Under the pieces are notes generated by a model. That model had not been told where the DNA came from, did no database searches, and worked only from the letters and a program-made list of their open reading frames with translations. A stretch of DNA of 64,000 nucleotides from Mycobacterium sp. OTB74 (lineage in GTDB: Bacteria > Actinomycetota > Actinomycetes > Mycobacteriales > Mycobacteriaceae), in assembly GCF_029892685.1 (NCBI RefSeq), contig NZ_JARXVD010000001.1:1-64000 (forward strand). The letters are read 5' to 3'. A program made the translations under genes and the position numbers. Each line of letters begins with the position of its first letter. The first letter of the stretch is position 1. Below, in pieces: positions 26,423 to 35,599 of the stretch.

Positions 26423-27967
26423 TCAGCTGGTCGATTTTTCGTGGCTATCGTGAACGAGGACTACACCTTTCAGCGGTGCGCCGGTTTCGGTGAGAGCCTT
26501 CACAGCCCGCACAAGGTCACGTCGCAGGGTGGATTCGGCGGCGGCGACGATGACGGCCGCGTCGCAAAAGTCGCTCAGGAACGAGGCGGTGTAGTTGAGG
26601 AGTATCTGCGGACCGACGACGATCACGTCATGGTGATCGTTGCGCGCCTGCTGAATTCGATCGACTGCTTCGGCTGCCTCTGACTCGGCTTCCCGCCAGC
26701 CTGTCGGCGGTAGGTCCGACGGGTCGGTATTGCTGTCGGTCTCAGCGATCTCGGTTTCGGGGGTCTCGGGCTCAGTCTCCGTCTCGGTGGCCTCGGTTTC
26801 GGGGGTCTCGGGCTCAGTCTCCGTCTCGGTGGCCTCGGTTTCGGGGGTCTCGGGCTCGGCGGGCTCGGGTTCGGTGGTCTTGAGCTCAGTCTCCGTCTCG
26901 GTGGCCTCGGGCTCGGGGGTCTCGGGCTCCGGGGCGGTGGCCTCGTTTTCGGTTGGTTCGGACTCGGTCGTCTCGGTCTCCGCGTTCTCAGGTTCGGAAG
27001 GCTTGGACTCGGAAGTCGCGGTGGGCTCTTCGGCGTCAGCCGATTTCTCCGCGTCGGTGTCAGGGCTGTCCGCCGTGATCGGATGGCCCGCGTCTAGCAC
27101 GATCGTGTGACGGCCGGCCAATTCCATTGCTCCCGCGAGGTTGGATGCGATGTCCTTGATTTCGGTTGCGTCGGCCGAGGTCAGCAGGATTACCTTGCTG
27201 CCGTTGGTGTTGTTGGTGCCGTTGGTGCCGTTGGTTAAGTGCAGCCGAAAGCGCAGCCGGCGATACCCGTCGAGCATGTCGGCGGAGGTTCCGTTGCCCG
27301 ATGGGACTTCGCTGAGAACCGGTAGCCCGGTGGCTATGGCAGCACGGTATGCGGTCCGCACCACGGGATCGAGCAACGATCTGATCCACGCTGCGACGGC
27401 TCCAATTACCAGAGCGGCCAACACGATCAGCGCCCCGAGACCGAACCGCGCCAGGTCTCCGGTGCGCACCGCAGGGTCGCGCGCGGTAGTGACGACTGTG
27501 GTGCGTATTTTCTGGCCATCCCCACCGGTCGGTGTTTCGAGCGCATCGGTGAAGCTGACGAACTCGGTTGCCACGGCCGCGGCTATCCGTTGAGCCTGTT
27601 CGGGTGAGCGGTCGGTGACTGCTATGTCGATGATCGAGGTATCGGGTGGCACGTTGGTGGCGCTGATCTTGCTCGCGAGTTCGGCGGGGGACATCGAAAG
27701 GCCGAGGCGGGCGATGACGCGCTGATTGACCATGTCCGTGGTCAACAGTGCGATGTACGAGTGCACTCGAGCGGTTACCAAGTCGTTGTTCTGGTAAGCC
27801 GTTGCGCTGGTCGAGCCGTCGATTGCAACGAGTAGCTGACTGGTCGATACGTACTGCTTGGGGGCCAGAAGCAGGCCGGTCAGCCCCAGCGCAAGAACCG
27901 CGCCGGACACCACGACAAAAGTCACCCAGTAGCGCCTGACCGTGGCCAGCAAATTCTTGAGGTCCAT
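26423..27967 (-). CDS. Wzz/BY-kinase-like protein with degenerate ATPase split by an acidic repeat (copy 2)
   Basis: 514 residues. A Wzz domain (TM at about 14-34 and 174-193; VSTSQLLVAIDGSTSATAYQ between) is followed by a domain aligning with CpsD/Wzc tyrosine-kinase ATPases. At the Walker A position (residues about 259-275) it reads LLTSADATEIKD instead of SA-x-P-G-E-G-K-S. Walker A-prime survives only as VLDAGHP. Residues about 301-412 are an acidic Glu/Thr/Pro repeat. The remainder (HHDVIVVGPQILLNY to GVVLVHD) matches the end of the ATPase fold. No C-terminal Tyr cluster. It is coupled to a 41-codon ORF upstream (TAATG). Probably a pseudokinase co-polymerase. Confidence 0.82.
   Translation of the reverse strand: MDLKNLLATVRRYWVTFVVVSGAVLALGLTGLLLAPKQYVSTSQLLVAIDGSTSATAYQNNDLVTARVHSYIALLTTDMVNQRVIARLGLSMSPAELASKISATNVPPDTSIIDIAVTDRSPEQAQRIAAAVATEFVSFTDALETPTGGDGQKIRTTVVTTARDPAVRTGDLARFGLGALIVLAALVIGAVAAWIRSLLDPVVRTAYRAAIATGLPVLSEVPSGNGTSADMLDGYRRLRFRLHLTNGTNGTNNTNGSKVILLTSADATEIKDIASNLAGAMELAGRHTIVLDAGHPITADSPDTDAEKSADAEEPTATSESKPSEPENAETETTESEPTENEATAPEPETPEPEATETETELKTTEPEPAEPETPETEATETETEPETPETEATETETEPETPETEIAETDSNTDPSDLPPTGWREAESEAAEAVDRIQQARNDHHDVIVVGPQILLNYTASFLSDFCDAAVIVAAAESTLRRDLVRAVKALTETGAPLKGVVLVHDSHEKSTS
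26732..27067 (-). repeat. Glu/Thr/Pro-coding repeat inside the pseudokinase gene
   Basis: Codes for residues about 301-412. The core is a 42-base unit coding P-E-T-P-E-T-E-A-T-E-T-E-T-E, two full copies plus a partial one (26738-26854), surrounded by less regular (E-P/T-E) units. A second simple repeat (N-G-T-N-G-T-N-N-T-N-G, near 27200-27232) lies in the linker before the ATPase-like domain. Such repeats slip easily, so length variation between strains is expected. Confidence 0.8.
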
Positions 27968-28092
27968 TAGTCGCTCTCATCCACGCGGCGCCCCGGTGCG
28001 CTGATATCAGGCAACAGGGTAGGGCCTTGAGGCATCGTACCCTCGGGCTGACCGTCTTTCCGGAAGGCGAGCGGGAATGGCTTGATGGTCAT
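27967..28092 (-). CDS. Small 41-residue ORF coupled to the Wzz/pseudokinase gene
   Basis: ATG 28092 opens 41 codons (MTIKPFPLAFRKDG ... DISAPGRRVDESD). The TAA shares a base with the ATG of the next gene (TAATG). The peptide is hydrophilic with no signal or membrane helix. The exact start-stop overlap and good codon usage argue it is translated; it may be a leader relay or a short partner of the Wzz protein. No homology was recognised and no clear ribosome binding site is seen. Confidence 0.5.
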   Translation of the reverse strand: MTIKPFPLAFRKDGQPEGTMPQGPTLLPDISAPGRRVDESD

Positions 28093-28290
28093 CGGGAATG
28101 TCGACGGCGCGGTGGGTCGGCACGCTCAATACCTACAGGATCCTGATTGCACCGGCGAGGACACCACTGCCCTGTCGGCGGCATCGAACCCGATAGGACA
28201 CCATCCTCGATGACAGGCTCCATGTGCTGGCAGGGTCGGATTCCGATCGTGCCGACGGTAGGCACATCTGAGTGGGTTACCTTGCATGGT
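28093..28290. promoter_or_regulatory. Divergent intergenic region between the Wzz and fucose synthase units
   Basis: About 200 bases between the minus-strand 41-codon ORF and the plus-strand GDP-fucose synthase gene. It must hold both promoters. No convincing hexamer pair, dyad or RNA structure was identified by eye. Confidence 0.3.
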
Positions 28291-29253
28291 ATGGCTTCCG
28301 CACCCAGCCCACTGTCGTCGGCGGATCGGATCTTCATCGCCGGTCACCGGGGTCTGGTCGGCTCGGCACTCTGGCGTCATTTCAGCAGCCACGGCTTCAA
28401 CAACCTGGTCGGTCGGACCTCCGAAGAACTGGACCTTCGGGATGCGTGCGCGACGGCCAAGTTCTTCGCCGAGGTCCAGCCCGACGTGGTGATCGACGCT
28501 GCCGCCATGGTTGGCGGTATCGGCGCGAACGCGAGCCGTCCCGCGACATTCTTCTCGGACAACCTGCGAATCCAGGTAAATCTTTTCGACAGTGCCGTGG
28601 CAAACGGTGTCCGACGGCTTCTGTTCCTGGGCTCCAGTTGCATCTACCCGAAGCAGGCCAAGCTCCCCATCCGAGAGGATGCACTCTTCACCGGTCCGCT
28701 TGAGGAGACCAACGAAGGTTACGCAATGGCCAAGCTCGCCGGGGTCGCCCATATTGCCGCGATTCGTCGACAATTCGAGCTGCCGTACATCTGTGTCATG
28801 CCGACCAACCTGTACGGCCCAGGCGACAACTTCAATCCCCGCGATTGCCACGTCGTTCCCGCCATGATTCGGCGCTTCCATTCGGCTGTGCAGGACGGTG
28901 CGTCACAGGTGACGTGTTGGGGGACAGGACGGCCGCGCCGCGAGTTCATGTACGTCGACGACCTGGCCGACGCCTGCCATTTCTTGCTGGAATCCTATGA
29001 CCACGAGATGCCGATCAATGTCGGAACTGGCAATGAACTGAGCATTGCCGACCTGGCGACCCTAGTTGCTGACATCGTCGGCTATCGCGGTGACATTCAA
29101 TGGGACAGCCATCTTCCCGATGGCACCCACCGGAAGGTACTCGACGTGGAGCGGATCAACCAGCTCGGATGGAAGGCCAGAACCCCGCTGGATGAGGGAA
29201 TCCGGCGCACATATGACTGGTTCCTCGCTCATCAGGCCGATTTTCGCGACTGA
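28291..29253 (+). CDS. fcl: GDP-L-fucose synthase (GDP-4-keto-6-deoxymannose epimerase/reductase)
   Basis: 320 residues, extended SDR. The Rossmann motif is IFIAGHRGLVGSALWRHF. Then come VIDAAAMVGGIGANASRPAT, FLGSSCIYPK with the catalytic Ser, and EGYAMAKLAG with the Tyr-x-x-x-Lys pair. The substrate segment LYGPGDNFNPRDCHVVPAMI is characteristic of Fcl/WcaG. It converts GDP-4-keto-6-deoxy-D-mannose, made by Gmd (52.3 kb), to GDP-L-fucose with NADPH. ATG 28291 is the first start that precedes the Rossmann strand at a normal distance. Confidence 0.9.
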   Translation: MASAPSPLSSADRIFIAGHRGLVGSALWRHFSSHGFNNLVGRTSEELDLRDACATAKFFAEVQPDVVIDAAAMVGGIGANASRPATFFSDNLRIQVNLFDSAVANGVRRLLFLGSSCIYPKQAKLPIREDALFTGPLEETNEGYAMAKLAGVAHIAAIRRQFELPYICVMPTNLYGPGDNFNPRDCHVVPAMIRRFHSAVQDGASQVTCWGTGRPRREFMYVDDLADACHFLLESYDHEMPINVGTGNELSIADLATLVADIVGYRGDIQWDSHLPDGTHRKVLDVERINQLGWKARTPLDEGIRRTYDWFLAHQADFRD

Positions 29254-29553
29254 ATTACAACTCGTCATCCCCGCGGGTACCGGCATGCACGCATGGCTGC
29301 ATGGTGACTGGCGCACCAACCACACCGCAACTAGAGTATGGTCCCGCGAGCCTTGGGCATCTCTTAACACCGTTTGGTCGGAGACCGGCCGTAGACGTCG
29401 AAACACGGACTCTGGGCGGGAAGGTTCAACCAATGGCTCTAGTGCACGTGGCAGTTGCGGTGACCAAGGGATGTCGCCTACTGCCGCACTGGTAACCCAT
29501 GTCATAGAGCTGCGATGAGAGCCGTACCTCCGACTGGTTTGGTGGAGAAATGA
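29254..29553. other. Non-coding gap of 300 bases
   Basis: No credible gene in either strand. It carries the upstream region of the wecG-like operon, including its ribosome binding site GGTGGAG at 29541-29547. No dyad or clear -10/-35 was found. Confidence 0.4.
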
Positions 29554-30645
29554 ATGATTGACACCGTTTACGCCCGCCCGCCCGCCTTGATATTCGGCGT
29601 TCCCATCGACAATCTGTCGATGGAGGAGGCTCTCGATGCGGTCGGTGAATCTGTTCATCTTGGACGACGAGACCGCCGGACATATCAGATCGCGACGGTC
29701 AACGTCGATTTTCTCGTCAATTCACTCGGCGACGCGAAGTTCAAACAATTGTTGCAAGGATCAGACCTGTGTCTGGCCGATGGAATGCCGGTCGTGTGGG
29801 GCGCACGGGCCCTTGGGATGCCGCTGATGCAACGCGTTGCTGGGTCAGACCTAGTACCCGCACTCGCCGAGCGAGCGGCGACCACCGGTTGGCGAATACA
29901 TTTCTTCGGTTCCGCACCAGGAATCGCCGAACGCGCAGCAGCCCTCCTGCGGGCACGCCACCCGGGAATCGACATCACCGCGGCGAGTGGACCGATAATT
30001 TCAGATATCACACAGATGAGCGATGAATTCCTCGATGAAATCACCGCAATCGACCCCGATATACTGTGCGTAGCTCTCGGAAATCCAAAGCAGGAACATT
30101 TTATCGATGCGTTTCGGTCGCGGCTGAAGACGCCATTGATGCTTGGGATCGGCGGGAGCCTCGACATGCTGGTTGGAAAGAGGAAGCGCGCTCCAAAGGT
30201 GGCTCAGCATGCGGGGCTGGAGTGGCTTGTCCGGGCTGCCCAAGAACCTGGCCGCCTGGGCAGGCGCTACGCGCATGACGCCGCTGTCTACTTTCCCGGA
30301 CTCGTGTCCGAGCGGCGCAGCCTGCGGCGCGCAAGAGGCGACGGAGGCATCGAAATCAAAGTTTCCGGGAATGCCGAGAATATGGTCCTCAGTGTCTGCA
30401 GCTCGTCAACCGATGGTGCGCCGGCAAACGAATGGTCCGCGGGTGTCCACTCACTCGCCAATGGAGCAACATTGCACTTGGGCCTCGACGCCGGAGCACT
30501 GACAGTTCGGGCGCTCGCGCAACTTGTGGGGCTGGTACGCGCCGCTCGGCGTTACGGATGCGAGATCGAATACGCACAGATCGCGGATCCGATCGTTGAT
30601 CAAGCCTCGGCGCTGGGTCTATGTGAATTTGTCGGTTCACCATGA
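29554..30645 (+). CDS. WecG/TagA/CpsF glycosyltransferase fused to a C-terminal STAS-like domain
   Basis: 363 residues. Residues about 1-250 are a GT26 transferase: [45 protein letters not shown] with the conserved Asp, [13 protein letters not shown] and [15 protein letters not shown]26 enzymes add the second sugar to a lipid-pyrophosphate-sugar. The extra approx. 95 residues (from about 268) resemble a STAS fold: [20 protein letters not shown], then [16 protein letters not shown] and [17 protein letters not shown] domains are usually signalling or protein-interaction modules. Good ribosome binding site; its stop overlaps the next gene (ATGA). Confidence 0.85.
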   Translation: MIDTVYARPPALIFGVPIDNLSMEEALDAVGESVHLGRRDRRTYQIATVNVDFLVNSLGDAKFKQLLQGSDLCLADGMPVVWGARALGMPLMQRVAGSDLVPALAERAATTGWRIHFFGSAPGIAERAAALLRARHPGIDITAASGPIISDITQMSDEFLDEITAIDPDILCVALGNPKQEHFIDAFRSRLKTPLMLGIGGSLDMLVGKRKRAPKVAQHAGLEWLVRAAQEPGRLGRRYAHDAAVYFPGLVSERRSLRRARGDGGIEIKVSGNAENMVLSVCSSSTDGAPANEWSAGVHSLANGATLHLGLDAGALTVRALAQLVGLVRAARRYGCEIEYAQIADPIVDQASALGLCEFVGSP

Positions 30646-31688
30646 ATACGTCGCAGGGGGACAGCGACTGCGGGGCGTCTGAGGTTCCGGTCAACCGAGG
30701 CGAAGTTCACAGTGCGCTGGACGGACCGACCGTCTCGGTCTGTGTACCGATGTACAACAACAGCGCCACGATCGCACGATGTCTACGCAGCATTTTGGAT
30801 CAGGACGGCGTCGAGTTCGAAATCGTAGTGGTTGACGATGATTCGTCCGATGACAGCGTTGCCATCGCTGCAAAGATGCTCAGACTGGGAGACCGGCTAG
30901 TCCGCAATCAGCCTCGGTTGGGCCTTGCCCCGAACCATAATAGATGTTTGGAACTCGCGCGTGGGACGTGTATCCAGTTCGTCCACGCCGATGACTGGTT
31001 GCTTCCCGACGCTCTGAGGCGACTTAGCCGATGTTTCGATGATCCAACCATCGGAATGGCTTTCGCGCCCCGGCACGTTCAGACAGATAACCTCGCATGG
31101 AAAGCGGCATATGCTACACCACACGCCCATTTCACCAAACTGCGCGAATACAATGAGGGTCGGTCACTGGTCACCCAAATGGCACTCCGAGGACTATCTG
31201 ATAATTGGATTGGTGAACCTACATCGGTAATGTTTCGGCGGCGGCTAGCCTTGGAAATTGGTGGGTTTCGCCACGACATCTATCAACTCCTCGATCTCGA
31301 CTTCTGGATACGCTTGATGCTCAGATCGAGAGTCCGTTTCCTTCCTGAAGAACTGTCGGTGCGGAATCACACGATGGCGTCGGAATCGATACGCAATTGG
31401 ACCAGTCGGCGCGACTGGCTCGATCGACTGCGCGTTCTGACGTGGATCGCCGCGGATCCCTCGTCATCCACTGGTTTGCGGATCATCGCAGGGTTGTGGT
31501 GGCTACCCGTGTGGGTGAGGTTGGGGCTACGTGTTATGCGGCACCGACCCCAACGGTGGTCGCGCATGAAAATCCTCGCACAGGCCCCGTTTCGCGAGTT
31601 TGTGCTTGCGCGACGATTGCGCAGTCGCCTCACCGCCGGTGCCGATCACCTGCCCCCCCTACCGCTGGACTCACCTCCCACCCTGTAA
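30642..31688 (+). CDS. Family 2 glycosyltransferase
   Basis: 348 residues. GT-A core: [35 protein letters not shown] and the D-x-D site in [15 protein letters not shown]. After the catalytic core (about residue 240) comes a basic region with WRMKILAQ-like Arg-rich helices and a hydrophobic stretch ([20 protein letters not shown]) that may contact the membrane. Translation is coupled to the WecG-STAS protein by ATGA, so the two probably act in sequence on the same lipid-linked sugar. Confidence 0.87.
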   Translation: MNTSQGDSDCGASEVPVNRGEVHSALDGPTVSVCVPMYNNSATIARCLRSILDQDGVEFEIVVVDDDSSDDSVAIAAKMLRLGDRLVRNQPRLGLAPNHNRCLELARGTCIQFVHADDWLLPDALRRLSRCFDDPTIGMAFAPRHVQTDNLAWKAAYATPHAHFTKLREYNEGRSLVTQMALRGLSDNWIGEPTSVMFRRRLALEIGGFRHDIYQLLDLDFWIRLMLRSRVRFLPEELSVRNHTMASESIRNWTSRRDWLDRLRVLTWIAADPSSSTGLRIIAGLWWLPVWVRLGLRVMRHRPQRWSRMKILAQAPFREFVLARRLRSRLTAGADHLPPLPLDSPPTL

Positions 31689-31739
31689 GCGAAGGAATCC
31701 GTAAGGAATTGGTGGTCACCGGAACTCGAGGCGCAGTTC

Positions 31740-32573
31740 CTACTGCTGGTCCGCGCAGGCTACCACCGTGAAGTTGCCGACCCCGTACCCGTCTGAACCA
31801 GGATCGATGGGTTGTCCCTCATCGGTGTAGATCACCTCTGCGCGCAATCCCGCGGCGGACAACGTCGAGCACAGGTCGGGCAACGTCGTGAAATGTATGA
31901 CCAAATCAAAATCATGCGGAGAGAACCGTCCCATCGCCCAGTCTCCGTGGTCTTCGACTTGCCGACGTCCTTTCCACCAATTCCAGGGTGCCCGTACCAA
32001 CCCGATCGGATTCAGCAATCGTCGGCCGAATGCGATTACTGCTGCGCGCAACGAGAACTTGAAAGGGAGGGTCGGGCGGCGTAACTGAAACGGATGTTCC
32101 TCATACCATGGGCCAAGCTTGTTCATCGTCGAGAAGACGATCAAGCCGCCAGGAGCAAGCACACTCGCGAACTCAGAAAGAATGAGCTCTCGATCCTCGT
32201 GCGAGACGGCGTCGATGGCGTTGTTGCTGAACACGATCAGCCCAAACTTCTCACCCCTGAAGTGCGACAGGTCGCGGGCATCGAGACATAAACACGGCAC
32301 CTCGGGGTAGTTGCGTGCGAACTCGGTCACCATTGGCTGTGCATAGTCGATGGCGACATAGTTGTCGCTTGCCATCAGCAACAGTGCGGTGGTGCGGCCG
32401 GTGCCGACCCCGACATCGAGTATCGGAAGCCCCCGCGTCCTCGATGCAGCTCGCAAGAACGCCGCCCGCTCACCTGCATTTAAGAAGCCTCGGTCTTTGT
32501 CGAAAATCTCAACGTATTCGTCGACTACACGCTCGCTTGAAAATGTAGCCAGATTATTTTCGTTCGCGGTCAT
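31740..32573 (-). CDS. SAM-dependent methyltransferase (class I)
   Basis: 277 residues. The SAM-binding motif I is PILDVGVGTGRTTALLL, with acidic motif II at YVAIDYAQPM, motif at CLCLDARDLSHF and post-motif FGLIVFSNNAIDAV. It methylates an O or N of a small molecule or sugar; the acceptor is unknown. ATG 32573 (MTANENN) was chosen over an upstream extension with no similarity. Last gene of the minus-strand arm of the aminoacyl-carrier island, 174 bases after the hydrolase-like gene, so membership is uncertain. Confidence 0.85.
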   Translation of the reverse strand: MTANENNLATFSSERVVDEYVEIFDKDRGFLNAGERAAFLRAASRTRGLPILDVGVGTGRTTALLLMASDNYVAIDYAQPMVTEFARNYPEVPCLCLDARDLSHFRGEKFGLIVFSNNAIDAVSHEDRELILSEFASVLAPGGLIVFSTMNKLGPWYEEHPFQLRRPTLPFKFSLRAAVIAFGRRLLNPIGLVRAPWNWWKGRRQVEDHGDWAMGRFSPHDFDLVIHFTTLPDLCSTLSAAGLRAEVIYTDEGQPIDPGSDGYGVGNFTVVACADQQ

Positions 32574-32747
32574 TCCGGGTGACAATCCTCTCCGTGGAAG
32601 TTTGGCGCAGATGACTGAATACGGGGCGATTTTCTGGCACAACTAGGGTGATATTTCAACTCCGCAGGTACGTGGCCAGTAGGCTGAGATGCGCGACTCG
32701 CTTCTGATTCACGAGGAGGAAGCTGGCGCAAATTCCCTGTCGATCTG

Positions 32748-34538
32748 TCAATCATTCGTCGCACCAGACGATTGGGGAATGCTGTCAGACCGCGAGTCGG
32801 CCGCTACAGGGAGTATGACGTTGCGGACCGCCGCCACCATCACTGAGTGATGGGCGGCGTGATCGCCGGCGGGTGGGGCGAGCAGGCGGGGCGGGTGGGA
32901 AGTCGACCGCAGTCGGTCCATCGCCGCCGGACCGCCACGGACAAGGAACCCTTCCGCATCCTCGGGGCATACGATCAACGTCGCGTCGGTGCCACGCCGG
33001 GCAAGCGGAGCCAGAATGCGTTCTGGCACATAGGCGAGTCCAACCTGGCTGGACATCCACAAGAAGGGCCGCGGAACACGCTGGTGCATAAAATTCTTCG
33101 TCCGCCGCCGAGCGACGTTCAACAAGGGCTTTAAGCGCGTCACGGCCGATCTGAATCCGGCGCCATCGACACCGTCGGTGTGGTTGTCCGTTCGGGCAGC
33201 CCTGTTGGCAAGCATCGCTTGTTGGCGCGAACGCCACTCCCACAGCAGCGTCGAAACAGCCCGCCAATTCCAAACCGACAGATTGACCAAGACAGCCGAC
33301 CCAGCACCGACTTTGAGTGCCGTATGAGCGGCATACCACGCCCCCGAACAAGTACCTACGAGCTGGAGGGTACTGGCATCGCGGCAAGCGTGTCTGGCCA
33401 CCGCGATCGACTCGGTGATACCACTTTTGGTGTATGTGCGGCGCCAGGCGCCCCGGTTGACCGGGCCCGATAGACCCAACCCTGTCGGATCCCAGCGCAG
33501 CGCCTGCGAACCCGCCGTCGCAATCCGACGAGACAATTCGACCCACTCCCGATTGGGTCCCACGTGGGAGTCATTGGACGTCACAAAGAAAACCACGGTC
33601 TTCGTGGGCACGGTATTCTTTTCGATACCTGTGGTGCGGATAGCGAAAAGTCCGTTCGGTTCGATTCGTTCGATACTCTCGACAACGTTGGCCCCGTTGT
33701 CTTCGGCCGGCATTATCACCGTTGTCAGATACCGAGGTACCACTTCATGCGTTGACGTGGATGTATTTTTGTCGATCCACCCGGTGATGGAATCGATCGC
33801 GTCGAACGGGACCGGCAGCAACACGTCCCTTGGCTTGTCGCATTCCTGCAGCAGGCTGGAAGTGACCACGTCGACTCCCTCGGCTGAGGCCAAGGCGGTA
33901 AGACGCTTGTCCGTTTCGCCGGGACGGCCCAGAAGCAGGACGTGGTCGACGCCGTCCGCGCGTACCGGATCAGCACTCATCTGCAGCGCGGAGAATTCGG
34001 CGGCGGCCCGATCACTGAATCGGCCGCCGATGACAGACACCTCTCCGGGAATCTGGGCGTCCTCGCCGATTGACAACCGGTGCAGCGCAGCATGTTCGCG
34101 TATATAGCGCCTACCCGTTCCCACCGGATCGAGGTACACGGCGTGTTTAACCGATGAGGATCGGGTCAGGTACGCATCGAGGATAAGGCAGCCCGCCCGT
34201 ATGCCAACAGCCGTAATCGTTGCCGCCCCAATCTGGATGAGGTAGTCGACCGCGTGACCAACGCTCGCCTTCCAATTGGACACCGCGTCATCACGTACCT
34301 GGCTATAGGCAGAATCACCGAACCCCAGGTAATCGAAACGGAGCACACCGAATCCGCGCAGAGCCAAGTCCTCGGCCAGAATTCTCTCGATGCGGACAGT
34401 GTCGATCCCCTCTTTGCCGAGCGAACGACAGATCAGCACCCCGCCCCTGATTCGGTTGTCGGTCGGAAGATGAACCACACCGAACAAGGGCGAGTCGGAC
34501 GGACCGAAAAATGTCGGTATTTCAGTCGTCGATGGCAT
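32748..34538 (-). CDS. Tandem alpha/beta-hydrolase-fold protein with altered nucleophile elbows
   Basis: 596 residues, two alpha/beta-hydrolase domains. Domain 1 (about 15-240) resembles exosortase-A-associated hydrolases: GVLICRSLGKEGIDTVRIER and GVLRFDYLGFGDSA, but its elbow reads G-I-R-A-G (Arg114), with no Ser. Domain 2 (about 310-590) has ALRWDPTGLGLSGPVNRGAW and an elbow G-T-C-S-G (Cys397 at the nucleophile position), then GDHAAHHSV near the C terminus with candidate catalytic His. Domain 2 might therefore be a Cys acyltransferase or thioesterase. It lies 76 bases after the amino acid:carrier ligase, which suggests action on an aminoacyl thioester (inference). Confidence 0.7.
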   Translation of the reverse strand: MPSTTEIPTFFGPSDSPLFGVVHLPTDNRIRGGVLICRSLGKEGIDTVRIERILAEDLALRGFGVLRFDYLGFGDSAYSQVRDDAVSNWKASVGHAVDYLIQIGAATITAVGIRAGCLILDAYLTRSSSVKHAVYLDPVGTGRRYIREHAALHRLSIGEDAQIPGEVSVIGGRFSDRAAAEFSALQMSADPVRADGVDHVLLLGRPGETDKRLTALASAEGVDVVTSSLLQECDKPRDVLLPVPFDAIDSITGWIDKNTSTSTHEVVPRYLTTVIMPAEDNGANVVESIERIEPNGLFAIRTTGIEKNTVPTKTVVFFVTSNDSHVGPNREWVELSRRIATAGSQALRWDPTGLGLSGPVNRGAWRRTYTKSGITESIAVARHACRDASTLQLVGTCSGAWYAAHTALKVGAGSAVLVNLSVWNWRAVSTLLWEWRSRQQAMLANRAARTDNHTDGVDGAGFRSAVTRLKPLLNVARRRTKNFMHQRVPRPFLWMSSQVGLAYVPERILAPLARRGTDATLIVCPEDAEGFLVRGGPAAMDRLRSTSHPPRLLAPPAGDHAAHHSVMVAAVRNVILPVAADSRSDSIPQSSGATND

Positions 34539-34614
34539 GTTTCGCTCGCTCCAGATCCACGTGTGTCTATTCGCAGGTGTGTACTCCCAACCAGCTAGTG
34601 CTGGAAACAGCGAT

Positions 34615-35595
34615 TTACTTTACTTCCGGCGTGTTGACCTGCATACCCATAGCCGCCCGAACAGATGACGGCCACGAATCGGGATCGAACCCATGAGTCC
34701 GGACAAGTCCCAGCGCTATGCGCTCCACTCCGAATCCGACACACGCACTGTGGGCAACGGCCCCATCCGGAGTTTTCAAACCGAACGTCGAACCAAAATG
34801 ATCGCGATGGCAGTTGGACGAAACGACCGCCGTGCCCTCGTCGAGATCCCCGTACAGCCGGACGGTCAGCTCGGTCTTGAGGTTTTCGTCCAGCTGGTTC
34901 GTGGCGAGCATCGCGCCGGCGCGGCCGAAGAACGGGTCATTCGCAGCAACGGCCGTAGCTGCGAGGCCCAGTTCGTCCATTACCTCCAAGCCGCACCGCA
35001 CCCATAGGTCGCGGTGGGCTTCTGCTTGTTCGGGGGTGCCCACCATGACATATTCGTGTTGGCGAAACGCCTGCATCCGCGCTGGATCGATGGCCGGCTC
35101 GTGACGGAAACAGTAGCCGTAGACGTCCAGCAGCGCGCCCTCTTCCGGAAGCACCGAAGGCAAGGTGGAGTAGCACGGATGGCACGCCGACGAGACCAGC
35201 ATGGTTCCCGCCGCAACCAGGTGCTTGTCCCATGGCCGTCCGGCATCACGATCGGCGAGCAGCGCGCGATGATCTTTGTTGTCGCCGGTAAAGGTCGAAA
35301 TAGCACCGGTCAGATTGGGAAATGAGGCGATGTAGTCGGTGAGCTCAAAGGCCTCGCGCGTGAAGACCGGAGGGAACCTCAAGCAGGTCGGCGGATCCGG
35401 ATAGACTTCGCGACCTTTTCGGTAGACCGCATTGTCGATACCTTCGATAATCCGCTCGAAAACGCCGCTACGTCCGTAGAGGCCGTCGATGCCCATGGGC
35501 ACCAGAAGTCTCGCTTCGACGAGTTCGTCGCGAAATCGACGCCTCGCCAGCTCAAGCGAATCGGCTTGAACTTCCCCGGTAGTGCTCAACACCAT
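34615..35595 (-). CDS. Amino acid:[carrier protein] ligase (atypical seryl-tRNA synthetase homologue)
   Basis: 326 residues, class II aminoacyl-tRNA-synthetase catalytic core without the tRNA-binding arm of SerRS. Characterised relatives (Bradyrhizobium, Agrobacterium) adenylate Gly or Ala and load it on the phosphopantetheine of a small carrier protein. The catalytic Zn ligands expected from that family are here: Cys138 in SSACHPC, Glu181 in RQHEYVMVG and Cys285 in HSACVGFG. Class II motif 2 is around FRHEPAIDPARM and motif 3 is GFGVERIALGL. The stop of the dehydrogenase gene is 4 bases upstream. Its carrier protein is at 36986. Confidence 0.9.
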   Translation of the reverse strand: MVLSTTGEVQADSLELARRRFRDELVEARLLVPMGIDGLYGRSGVFERIIEGIDNAVYRKGREVYPDPPTCLRFPPVFTREAFELTDYIASFPNLTGAISTFTGDNKDHRALLADRDAGRPWDKHLVAAGTMLVSSACHPCYSTLPSVLPEEGALLDVYGYCFRHEPAIDPARMQAFRQHEYVMVGTPEQAEAHRDLWVRCGLEVMDELGLAATAVAANDPFFGRAGAMLATNQLDENLKTELTVRLYGDLDEGTAVVSSNCHRDHFGSTFGLKTPDGAVAHSACVGFGVERIALGLVRTHGFDPDSWPSSVRAAMGMQVNTPEVK

Positions 35596-35599
35596 CCCC

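Noticed and set aside
26255..26683. A 142-codon plus-strand frame bridging the two Wzz genes
   Set aside because: It overlaps the 3-prime ends of both genes, has no domain and no start signal.
26730..27110. A plus-strand frame reading S-V-S-V-A-S-V-S-G-V-S-G repeats
   Set aside because: It is the exact antisense of the Glu/Thr/Pro repeat of the Wzz pseudokinase; there is no ribosome binding site or independent domain.
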